DNA from: an uncultured Pedobacter sp.
Lineage (GTDB): Bacteria > Bacteroidota > Bacteroidia > Sphingobacteriales > Sphingobacteriaceae
Reading direction: 5' to 3'
NCBI RefSeq assembly: GCF_946479715.1
Contig: NZ_CAMLHF010000256.1
Span: 1 to 6,415, forward strand
Length of the DNA: 6,415 bases
Shown here: in pieces, positions 1 through 6,415 of the stretch
Layout of the letters: each line of letters opens with the position of its first letter
Position numbering within the stretch: the stretch's first letter is position 1
Notes under the pieces: generated by a model
What the model was told of the DNA's origin: nothing
Database searches by the model: none
Seen by the model: the letters and a program-made list of their open reading frames with translations, nothing else
Program-made: the position numbers and the translations under genes

Positions 1-1
1 C

Positions 2-1603
2 GATCTGTTTATCATACAGCTTGCTACATTATCTTTCTTCTTTCTTGTGTTCATCCTGTTCTCCATAACGTTGTACACGCTAATTTGGTTACTTAAAAAT
101 ATTGATGAGAGCTGGAGTGGTTGGTTTAACATTAACCGTTCGTTAATGATTAATGCAAACAAGATACTTTACAAAACCAGGATTCAATTTTCTATTGTTT
201 TGTCGGTAGTAGCAACCTTACTCATTGTGGGTTGGATTACCTATTTCTATATACGTAACGAATACAGGAGACAGCAACAGGACTTCATTAAAGAGAAGGT
301 GAGAAAAGTGCAGCAATCATATGAAAAACTGATTTTAGCAACAGGAGTACCTGCACCCACAGATAGAGCAGTAAACGAATTCAACCAGTTTGCTGATATA
401 AATGCTGCCTATTTAAATCTTTTTGATACCAATGGATTATTGATATTTACCTCGACACCAAAAATGTATGATCTTGGTATTATAAGTAGAAGAATGGCGT
501 CAAAGGCTTTTCTCCATTTAAATCAATTACAAGGGTCAGACTATATTAACCCCTCTGAGAGGATAAGTAATTTTATCTACTCCTCAGCATACGCACCTAT
601 CAGAAATGCTCAGAATCAAACGGTAGCCTATATTGGAATGCCTTATTATGCGAACGAAGCAGACTATCAAACCAGAATTGGTGTGTTCATTAACACATTG
701 ATTAATATATACGCTCTGGTGTTTGTGGCCATTGGGATACTTGCTGTGTTTCTGGCCAATCAAATTACCAGTCCGCTGACGTTTATTCAGGATAGTATTA
801 AAAAGACAAAACTGGGGCAAAAGAATCAGCCTATAGGTTGGTCACGTCATGATGAAATTGGATCGCTGATAAAAGAATACAACAAGATGATTGCTGCGCT
901 TGAAGAAAGTGCTGTTAAGCTTGCACGTTCAGAAAGAGAAAGTGCATGGCGCGAAATGGCAAAACAGGTAGCTCATGAGATTAAGAACCCTCTTACCCCA
1001 TTAAAACTTGGCGTGCAGCTGCTCGAAAAGTCCTGGAAAGAAAAGGATCCTAATTTTCAAAAGAAATTTGAAAGGTTTAGCAAATCATTCATTGAGCAGA
1101 TCGACAGTCTCTCTACCATCGCATCGGAGTTCTCTAATTTTGCTAAGATGCCTGATACAAAGCTTGAGAAGCTTCAGTTATTACCTATAATTGGGCAGGC
1201 CAGAGATGTTTTTAGAAATACCCAGGATGCTGAAATTTACATTCTTAATAACACTAATACAGATGTTGTTGTGCTGGGCGATAAAGATCAGGTACTGCGT
1301 ACCTTTAACAACTTATTCAAAAATGCAATTGAGGCTGCTGACGTTAATACGGTATGCATTATAAAGGTAAATATCTCCAATAATCAGGAACGCGTATTTA
1401 TTGAGGTTGAGGATAACGGAAAGGGTATTGATGCTTCTTTACAGGATAAAATATTTGTGCCTAATTTCACAACAAAATCGTCGGGGACTGGCTTAGGATT
1501 AGCTTTTGTTAAGCAAGCTGTAGAGAATGCGGGTGGAACGGTGGAGTTTAAATCTTTTGGTGAGGTGGGTACTACATTTTATCTGAGTTTCCCTTTATCT
1601 TAA
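2..1603 (+). CDS. NtrY-like membrane sensor histidine kinase, 5' end cut by window edge
   Basis: This is the C-terminal 533 residues of a sensor histidine kinase. Numbering here is from the GTG at 47, but the frame is open to position 2 and the residues before it continue a hydrophobic helix, so the true start lies outside. Order seen: end of a transmembrane helix (to about 16); a short basic, probably cytoplasmic loop; helix 46-69; a periplasmic region of about 140 residues with a Cache/PAS-like look (LFDTNG, AYIGMPYY); helix about 213-240; HAMP about 236-288; a dimerisation/phosphoacceptor domain with H310 in AHEIKNPLTPLKL; and an ATPase domain with N box (N422, N426), G1 (D456-G460, DNGKG), F box (about 468-477) and G2 (G480-L485, GTGLGL). 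All catalytic boxes are intact. The WREMAKQVAHEIKNPLTP segment is typical of NtrY-type kinases, and HExxN suggests phosphatase activity too. No response regulator is in the window and the signal is unknown. Confidence 0.93.
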   Translation, partial: DLFIIQLATLSFFFLVFILFSITLYTLIWLLKNIDESWSGWFNINRSLMINANKILYKTRIQFSIVLSVVATLLIVGWITYFYIRNEYRRQQQDFIKEKVRKVQQSYEKLILATGVPAPTDRAVNEFNQFADINAAYLNLFDTNGLLIFTSTPKMYDLGIISRRMASKAFLHLNQLQGSDYINPSERISNFIYSSAYAPIRNAQNQTVAYIGMPYYANEADYQTRIGVFINTLINIYALVFVAIGILAVFLANQITSPLTFIQDSIKKTKLGQKNQPIGWSRHDEIGSLIKEYNKMIAALEESAVKLARSERESAWREMAKQVAHEIKNPLTPLKLGVQLLEKSWKEKDPNFQKKFERFSKSFIEQIDSLSTIASEFSNFAKMPDTKLEKLQLLPIIGQARDVFRNTQDAEIYILNNTNTDVVVLGDKDQVLRTFNNLFKNAIEAADVNTVCIIKVNISNNQERVFIEVEDNGKGIDASLQDKIFVPNFTTKSSGTGLGLAFVKQAVENAGGTVEFKSFGEVGTTFYLSFPLS

Positions 1604-2503
1604 AACAATTTCTGCCCGACCCATTGTGTAGCCGTCTGCATATAGAATGATCGAATATTCTCCTTTTATAAATTCATTAGGATTAATCCAATCCATGTTA
1701 AAACTGGTATTGTCGTCATTGTAGGAGATAGATGTTGATGAACTGAATTGCATCTCTTGTCCATCAGCCTCAAACATGTTGTTTTCGTTTGCGATAAGGT
1801 TGCCTGCCGGATCAAATACACGGAGGTAGATTTTGTGATAATCTTTTTGGGCAAGCGGATTGGGCGCAATATCAAACTTTACGCTTAATTTTTTTGCTGA
1901 ACTGGCCTTTGTTACCTCAATGTTTTTGCCGCTACTTTTTACCCTGTAGGCAATAATATGCACATTCGCTGCCTTTAAAGCGGCACTGGTTTTTACTTTT
2001 GCGCTGAGTTCCTGATTTCTTTTTTCCAGTTCACTGGCCTTCTCGCTGGCAACGCTGACTGAAGCCTTCAGACTGTCTCTCTCGCTTTTAAGAAGAGAAT
2101 TTTCTTTTTTTAAACGAAGGATATCTTCATTATAGATTTTCACAAATTCCCGAAGCTCACGAACTTCTTTTTGAGCAGCAACAAGCTGTTCCTGGGTAAG
2201 CTCACCATTTTGGAGTGCTGCTTTAAGTTCAGCAATCTTTCCGCGGGCAAGTTCCTGTTCCTTAATTAATTTTTCACTTAAAGTAAGGTTCAAAGCGTTT
2301 ACCTTGTCAAGTTCAATTTCAATTTTCTCAACCTCCAGTCTTAAACGATCTTTCTCTGTGCTAACCGTAACAAATCGTTCGTTCTCCTTTTTATCTTTGA
2401 TAAAAAGGTAGGCGTTGGTACCTAATAAAGCAACAATAACAACAACTAAAAAGTAGATTTTATTGCGGTCGCCTTTATTTACTGGATCACTCTTATCTGA
2501 CAT
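1595..2503 (-). CDS. Membrane-anchored coiled-coil protein with C-terminal beta-rich domain, function unknown
   Basis: I do not recognise a named family for this 302-residue protein. It has a short charged N-terminus, one hydrophobic helix at residues 16-35 without a lipobox or clear cleavage site, a long charged coiled coil at about 40-172, and a beta-rich C-terminal domain at about 178-302. Heptad spacing is visible: L54, I61, V68, L75, and later L117, Y124, L131, L138, L145, A152, L159, L166, with a likely break near the NG at 99-100. The C-terminal part (YLRVFDPAGNLI, then GEYSIILYADG) reads like an Ig-like sandwich, suggesting a signal-anchored inner-membrane protein with a periplasmic C-terminus. 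Charged residues flank the helix on both sides, so topology is uncertain. The ATG at 2503 is the only good start; a weak GAAG lies just upstream. Its stop lies inside the kinase gene's last codons. Similar proteins can be mislabelled SMC or chromosome segregation because of the coiled coil; no ATPase motifs are present. Confidence 0.85.
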   Translation of the reverse strand: MSDKSDPVNKGDRNKIYFLVVVIVALLGTNAYLFIKDKKENERFVTVSTEKDRLRLEVEKIEIELDKVNALNLTLSEKLIKEQELARGKIAELKAALQNGELTQEQLVAAQKEVRELREFVKIYNEDILRLKKENSLLKSERDSLKASVSVASEKASELEKRNQELSAKVKTSAALKAANVHIIAYRVKSSGKNIEVTKASSAKKLSVKFDIAPNPLAQKDYHKIYLRVFDPAGNLIANENNMFEADGQEMQFSSSTSISYNDDNTSFNMDWINPNEFIKGEYSIILYADGYTMGRAEIVLR

Positions 2504-2690
2504 TACTTCAATTCTTAACTAAATTAGGTTGAGGCGCGAACATAAATAAAAATATAACAATTGGTAAAAAAAACATTCTATTTGTATGAGACTTTGAAAA
2601 AAATCGTTTACTTGCTAGGATTAGGGAACTGAACTGTATTCTGAACACAACAAATGAAACTAAATTTTATACTATCACAAATTAGAAAGG
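2504..2690. promoter_or_regulatory. Divergent AT-rich intergenic region with putative promoters for both flanking genes
   Basis: These 187 bases separate the divergent starts of the coiled-coil gene (-) and the GHL10 gene (+), so both promoters probably lie here. The Bacteroidota -7 consensus TAnnTTTG has no perfect match on either strand. Seven-of-eight matches are TAAATTTT at 2661-2668 on the plus strand, 22 bases before the GHL10 ATG, and TATATTTT on the minus strand (2556 down to 2549). Neither has a clear -33 TTG at good spacing, so the exact elements are not settled. A direct repeat CTGAAC-N6-CTGAAC sits at 2629-2646. Before the GHL10 ATG, AGAAAGG (2684-2690) directly abuts the start codon, too close for a classic Shine-Dalgarno, as is common in this phylum. 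No small gene or RNA is apparent. Confidence 0.4.
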
Positions 2691-4241
2691 ATGTTTAAAC
2701 TCACTTTTTATGCACTATTATTAACCATAGTACAACCATTATCCCTTTTTGCGCAAGACACATCAAAAATTGCTCCAAAAAGAGAGTTTAGAGGGGTTTG
2801 GGTGGCAACTGTTGCTAACATAGACTGGCCTTCTAAACCTGGTCTTAGTGTAGATCAGCAAAAGCAGGAGCTTATAGGTATTCTGGAGAAGCACAAAGAG
2901 AATGGTATGAATGCCATAATGCTTCAGGTTAGGCCCGCTGCAGATGCATTTTATGCAAGCCCAAGAGAACCATGGAGCCAATGGTTAATGGGCAGGCAAG
3001 GGGTTGCTCCAAGCCCGGGTTATGATCCATTAGCCTTTGCAATTAAAGAAGCGCATTCACGAGGGATGGAGCTCCATGCATGGTTTAATCCTTACAGAGC
3101 CACAATGAGCCCTAATGCAGTGGTTCATGAAAGCCATATGACCAGAAAAAGACCTGAGCTTTTCTTTACTTACGCAGGTAAAAAACAATTTGATCCTGGA
3201 ATACCAGAGGTTAGAGAATATATTGTGCAGGTTATTCTGGATGTTGTAAAAGGATACGATGTGGATGGAATACATTTCGACGATTACTTTTATCCATATA
3301 AAGTTGAAGGGCAGCGGATAAATGATGCCGCAACATTTAGTAAATATGCGAATGGTTTTACAGATATAAATGATTGGAGAAGAAACAACGTTGATGTACT
3401 TATTAAGCAATTGAATGACAGTATTCATTACTACAAAAAGTATGTTAAATTCGGTGTTAGTCCATTTGGAATCTGGAGAAACAAGTCTGAAGATACACTT
3501 GGGTCCGAAACCAGCGGATTGTCTAATTATGCGGAGCTTTTTGCAGACTCCAGAAAATGGGTTAAAGAGGGCTGGGTAGATTACATTAACCCTCAGATAT
3601 ATTTTAGCTTTACGCGCAGAGTGGCGCCATTTGCTACATTAGTAGATTGGTGGAGCAATAATACCTATGGCAGGCATCTTTATATAGGACAAGCAGCTTA
3701 TCTGGTGAACCAAAGAATGGAGGCCGCATGGCGATTACCTAAACAGATGCCTGATCAGATCAGGTATATCAGAAAAAATAATCGGGTACAGGGTAGTGTA
3801 TACTTTAGCTCCAAGTCATTTTCTACTGTAGCACGTGCATTTGGAGATTCCTTAAGAAACGATTTTTATAAATATCCTGCGCTTCCACCTCAAATGCCAT
3901 GGCTTGATGATGTAATGCCTAACCAGCCACAACAACTTATTGCAGATGCTTTGAATGATGGTGTGCATCTAAAATGGCAAAAGCCTGTTCCTGCCGAAGA
4001 TGGAGAAACTGCTTCCGGATATGTAATTTACCGTTTTGAAGAAGGTGAGAAAATAGGAATATTAAATGCCAGAAATATTCTTAAAATAAGTTTTGAAGAA
4101 TTTACTTCCTATATAGATACTGATGTAGACAGTGGTAAAAGATATAATTACCTGGTTACGGCACTGGATCGGTTAAAGAATGAAAGTGAACCTAGCGGAC
4201 CGGTAGGTATACAGGCAAAAGAAGCTCTGGCGCCAAATTAG
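2691..4241 (+). CDS. Exported GHL10 (DUF187) family glycosyl hydrolase-like protein with Fn3-like C-terminus
   Basis: A complete 516-residue protein. Residues 1-21 form a Sec signal peptide (hydrophobic core, then LSLFA before QD); there is no lipobox cysteine, so it is predicted soluble in the periplasm or beyond. Residues about 33-400 match the glycosyl hydrolase-like 10 TIM barrel: FRGVWVATV near the start, QVRPAAD (79-85), HAWFNPYR (129-136), DVDGIHFDDYFYPY (190-203, D197/D198 likely active-site acids), FGVSPFGIWRN (254-264) and DYINPQIYFSF (297-307). Residues about 408-512 (LKWQKP, GYVIYRF, YNYLVTALD) look like a fibronectin type III module, often used for binding or spacing. Family relatives include Bacillus YngK and E. 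coli DigH (YddW), the latter acting on peptide-free peptidoglycan glycans; that substrate is an inference here. The family is distinct from GH10 xylanases. The ATG at 2691 is preceded by an in-frame stop at 2661, and no earlier start exists. It converges on the M16 gene and shares a terminator with it. Confidence 0.92.
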   Translation: MFKLTFYALLLTIVQPLSLFAQDTSKIAPKREFRGVWVATVANIDWPSKPGLSVDQQKQELIGILEKHKENGMNAIMLQVRPAADAFYASPREPWSQWLMGRQGVAPSPGYDPLAFAIKEAHSRGMELHAWFNPYRATMSPNAVVHESHMTRKRPELFFTYAGKKQFDPGIPEVREYIVQVILDVVKGYDVDGIHFDDYFYPYKVEGQRINDAATFSKYANGFTDINDWRRNNVDVLIKQLNDSIHYYKKYVKFGVSPFGIWRNKSEDTLGSETSGLSNYAELFADSRKWVKEGWVDYINPQIYFSFTRRVAPFATLVDWWSNNTYGRHLYIGQAAYLVNQRMEAAWRLPKQMPDQIRYIRKNNRVQGSVYFSSKSFSTVARAFGDSLRNDFYKYPALPPQMPWLDDVMPNQPQQLIADALNDGVHLKWQKPVPAEDGETASGYVIYRFEEGEKIGILNARNILKISFEEFTSYIDTDVDSGKRYNYLVTALDRLKNESEPSGPVGIQAKEALAPN

Positions 4242-4252
4242 TAATACATTAA

Positions 4253-4285
4253 AATAAAGAAGGGGCAATCGCCCCCTTCTTTATT
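4253..4285. terminator. Bidirectional Rho-independent terminator
   Basis: A perfect 13-bp stem pairs 4253-4265 (AATAAAGAAGGGG) with 4273-4285 (CCCCTTCTTTATT) around a 7-base loop (CAATCGC). It lies 11 bases after the GHL10 stop and 12 bases beyond the M16 stop on the other strand. The GC core is flanked by A-rich and T-rich arms, so on either strand the 3' side gives a U-rich tract. It is placed to end transcription of both convergent genes. Confidence 0.85.
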
Positions 4286-4297
4286 AAAGAATCATCT

Positions 4298-6415
4298 CTA
4301 TTTTTGTTGTGGTAACAAAACCAGGCGGATATAATTATCCTCATTTAAATATTTCTGAGCAGTAGCTTTTGTGCTTTCAACTGAAACACTATCTAACCTC
4401 TGCTTTTCGCCCAATAGCTGGTCTAAATTTTCTCCGTTTTTTAAACGGCTGCTAAGGTAGCTTAACCAATAATTGTTGTTACGCAAATTAAGCTCAAACT
4501 GGCGTTGTTCTTCTGATTTGAATTTGGTTATATCGTCTACAGAAGCACCGCTAGCTTTAATCTTGTTTACTTCATCAAGTGCTGCAGCAATGAGCTTTTC
4601 TACATTAGCAGGAGCACAGCTAAATGAAATATTAAAGTAATAGTGCCCGGCAGGATACTTTTCCAGACTTAAGCCAACCTGTGGACTATAAACGCCACTT
4701 TCCTTTTCGCGTAAACGCTCTAATATCTTTATCTCTAAAGCACCTTTTAGCGCATCAAGTTGTACGTTGTTGTCGGCATTAAACGTATAATCTCCATGGA
4801 TGTATAACTCAACGGCAGCCTTATCTTCCAGACCTTTATAAACGGTTTTACTGATCTTTCCTTTAGGTGCCCTAACTCCTCGATCAATAAAATCCTGTTT
4901 TTTATTCAGAGCAGGTAAGCTGGCAATATAGGTTTCAATAAAAGGCTTAATGGCGTTAATGTCAAATGCACCCACAATGATGAACGTTTGTTCACTGGCA
5001 TCGGCAAAGCGGTCCTTATAAAAGTCAAAAGTCTTGTCTAGCGAAACTTTATCCAGATCTTGCAGATTAGTAGGCATAGCACGCTTGTTGTACGACGATA
5101 ATACAGCCTGAACAGTATCACTAAATACACTGTTAGGGTTTGCATTTTTATTACCCAGTACAACTTTATAATCAGAGATGTTCTTGTTAAATATCTCACT
5201 ATCTTTTCTTGGATTGGTAGCGTAGGCATAAATCATTTGAAAAGCTGTTTCAATATCTTTTGGAGAAGAACTTCCACTAAAGCCCTGATATAGGTCGTCT
5301 ACATAAGCACCGGCACGGCCAGTGTTACCGGCTAAGAGCTTTGATAATTGTGTTGGATTAAACTCACCAACTCCACTTTGGGCAATCAGACTTACCATTT
5401 GGGCCGATTCAAGATCCTCATCGTTAACTACAGACATTCCCCCTTTAGAGAATGAACTGAAGATGACCTGGTCATTTTTAAAGTCTGTTGGTTTTAAAAG
5501 CACCTTAATTCCGTTGCTCAATGTTAATTCGGTAACGCCTACGGCATCAATCTTCTTTTCGCTGACAACTTTGCCCGCAGTAGGTTTTTTCTCTAACAGG
5601 GGCTTGTTTAATGAGTTGTCTATGTAAGCAGTAATGCCGGCACCGGCATTTTTTACAGCGGCAATCAATTGGGCCTCTGTTGGCAGACTAGCTTTGTCCT
5701 TTTCAGGAGCTTGAACCACAATGATCTGATTTTCTTTTGGTGTAAGCGTTTTTACCAACGCATTTATATCCTCAAGGGTAATATTGGCAACTGCTTTTTG
5801 GGTTTCTGCGTAAGTATAGTCAATAGAAGGAATGGTGCTTCCTTTAAGGAAGTTATTCAGGTACTGCTGTACAAAGTTTGATGATGCTGTTTTATCCTTT
5901 TCCTTGTATTGTTTTTCATTGCCTGCAAGGATGTTTTTCTTAGCAACGTCCAATTCCGATTGAACAAAACCGAATTTGCTCATCCGCTCATTTTCAGCAA
6001 GTGCACCTGTAAAAGCTTTTTCCAGCTGCTCGCCCGACTTCGCTGCAACTACAGTTTGGAAAGCATTAATACCCGAAACCAAACCGCCTTGATATGGTCC
6101 GAATGAGCTTTGTCCAAAAATAAAAGGAGCATTCTCTTTTTGCAGAATCTCTTCAAATCTTGCACCCAGCATGCTATTCACCATAGAATACATGATTCTC
6201 TTTTTAAAATCGGCAGTTGTTTTTGTCGCATTCCCACGTAATTTATACATGATGATGGCAACATCATAAGGCTGCTCAGGATCCGTAATTACTTTAACAA
6301 GTGGTTCTTTATTGTCAGGCAAATCATAATTTAAGCGAGGTCTTGGATTTGCCGGATTAGTTAGGTCAGAGAAGTTGGCCTTAATTAACTGCTCAACTTC
6401 ATTTACATCAAAATC
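4298..6415 (-). CDS. M16 family (insulinase/pitrilysin-like) zinc peptidase, 5' end cut by window edge
   Basis: The visible 705 residues are the C-terminal part of a two-module M16 peptidase. The frame stays open to the right edge; the first readable residues (DFDVNEVEQLIKANF) are the family's GDFD-type strand and helix that follow the first M16 domain, so the TTG at 6322 is internal and not a start. The rest of the N-terminal module follows, then a second module beginning near GVTELTLSNGIKVLL (about 5545-5500) and running to the end, including FIIVGAFD and the substrate-binding pair R (4709-4711) and Y (4688-4690) in REKESGVYSP. The second module has no HxxEH at the equivalent place, as expected for the non-catalytic half. 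The catalytic HxxEH and distal Glu must lie beyond the window. Related full-length proteins are about 900-950 residues and periplasmic (for example E. coli PqqL), so roughly 200-250 residues are missing. The likely role is degradation of small proteins or peptides in the envelope. The stop is TAG at 4300-4298, next to the shared terminator. Confidence 0.92.
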   Translation of the reverse strand, partial: DFDVNEVEQLIKANFSDLTNPANPRPRLNYDLPDNKEPLVKVITDPEQPYDVAIIMYKLRGNATKTTADFKKRIMYSMVNSMLGARFEEILQKENAPFIFGQSSFGPYQGGLVSGINAFQTVVAAKSGEQLEKAFTGALAENERMSKFGFVQSELDVAKKNILAGNEKQYKEKDKTASSNFVQQYLNNFLKGSTIPSIDYTYAETQKAVANITLEDINALVKTLTPKENQIIVVQAPEKDKASLPTEAQLIAAVKNAGAGITAYIDNSLNKPLLEKKPTAGKVVSEKKIDAVGVTELTLSNGIKVLLKPTDFKNDQVIFSSFSKGGMSVVNDEDLESAQMVSLIAQSGVGEFNPTQLSKLLAGNTGRAGAYVDDLYQGFSGSSSPKDIETAFQMIYAYATNPRKDSEIFNKNISDYKVVLGNKNANPNSVFSDTVQAVLSSYNKRAMPTNLQDLDKVSLDKTFDFYKDRFADASEQTFIIVGAFDINAIKPFIETYIASLPALNKKQDFIDRGVRAPKGKISKTVYKGLEDKAAVELYIHGDYTFNADNNVQLDALKGALEIKILERLREKESGVYSPQVGLSLEKYPAGHYYFNISFSCAPANVEKLIAAALDEVNKIKASGASVDDITKFKSEEQRQFELNLRNNNYWLSYLSSRLKNGENLDQLLGEKQRLDSVSVESTKATAQKYLNEDNYIRLVLLPQQK

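Noticed and set aside
47..49. GTG as start of the histidine kinase
   Set aside because: The frame is open upstream to position 2, and those residues (LATLSFFFLV) are part of the same hydrophobic helix. There is no ribosome binding site before it.
584..820. 78-codon open frame on the minus strand
   Set aside because: It is antisense to the sensor and third helix of the kinase and has no supporting features.
1595..2503. SMC or chromosome segregation ATPase
   Set aside because: Only coiled-coil similarity would suggest it; there is no Walker A, Walker B or ABC signature, and the protein is membrane-anchored.
3057..3428. 123-codon open frame on the minus strand
   Set aside because: It lies wholly inside the GHL10 gene and antisense to conserved motifs, with no recognisable domain or start signal. 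It is a by-product of the coding strand.
2691..4241. GH10 xylanase
   Set aside because: The motifs (DGIHFDDYFYP, HAWFNPYR) belong to the GHL10/DUF187 group, which is different from CAZy family GH10 despite the similar name.
5322..5627. 101-codon open frame on the plus strand
   Set aside because: It is antisense to the M16 second module, whose reading frame has clear family motifs. Its translation resembles no protein I know.
1..6415. Mobile element, CRISPR array, defence island or RNA gene
   Set aside because: There are no repeat arrays, transposase or integrase motifs, tRNA-like cloverleafs or abrupt composition changes that I can see; all four genes look chromosomal.

Overview
The window looks like ordinary chromosomal sequence from an AT-rich Bacteroidota bacterium, most likely a Sphingobacteriaceae member such as Pedobacter or a relative. 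This rests on the protein types and on the lack of strong Shine-Dalgarno sequences. No rRNA or other phylogenetic marker is present, so the assignment is an inference. It contains no tRNA, rRNA, insertion sequence, CRISPR array or phage gene.

Layout: (1) positions 2-1603 (+) hold the C-terminal part of a membrane sensor histidine kinase of NtrY-like type, cut by the left edge. (2) Positions 1595-2503 (-) hold a membrane-anchored coiled-coil protein with a C-terminal beta-rich domain, of unknown function; it converges on the kinase gene and their 3' ends overlap by 9 bp. (3) Positions 2504-2690 are an AT-rich divergent intergenic region that must hold the start signals of genes 2 and 4. (4) Positions 2691-4241 (+) hold an exported glycosyl hydrolase-like protein of the GHL10 (DUF187) family with an Fn3-like C-terminus. 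(5) Positions 4253-4285 form a 13-bp-stem hairpin that should terminate transcription from both sides. (6) Positions 4298-6415 (-) hold the C-terminal 705 residues of a two-module M16 (insulinase/pitrilysin-like) zinc peptidase, cut by the right edge before its catalytic motif.

Three of the four proteins are membrane-bound or exported by visible sequence, and the fourth (M16) is probably periplasmic by family. The theme is the cell envelope: sensing, an inner-membrane anchored coiled coil, probable peptidoglycan glycan processing, and proteolysis. Neighbouring genes never share a strand, so no operon is visible and a joint function is not supported. I see no convincing new multi-gene system; the coiled-coil protein is the least explained item. 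Neither edge gene has its real start in the window: both frames stay open to the edge, and the internal GTG (47) and TTG (6322) codons are not real starts.
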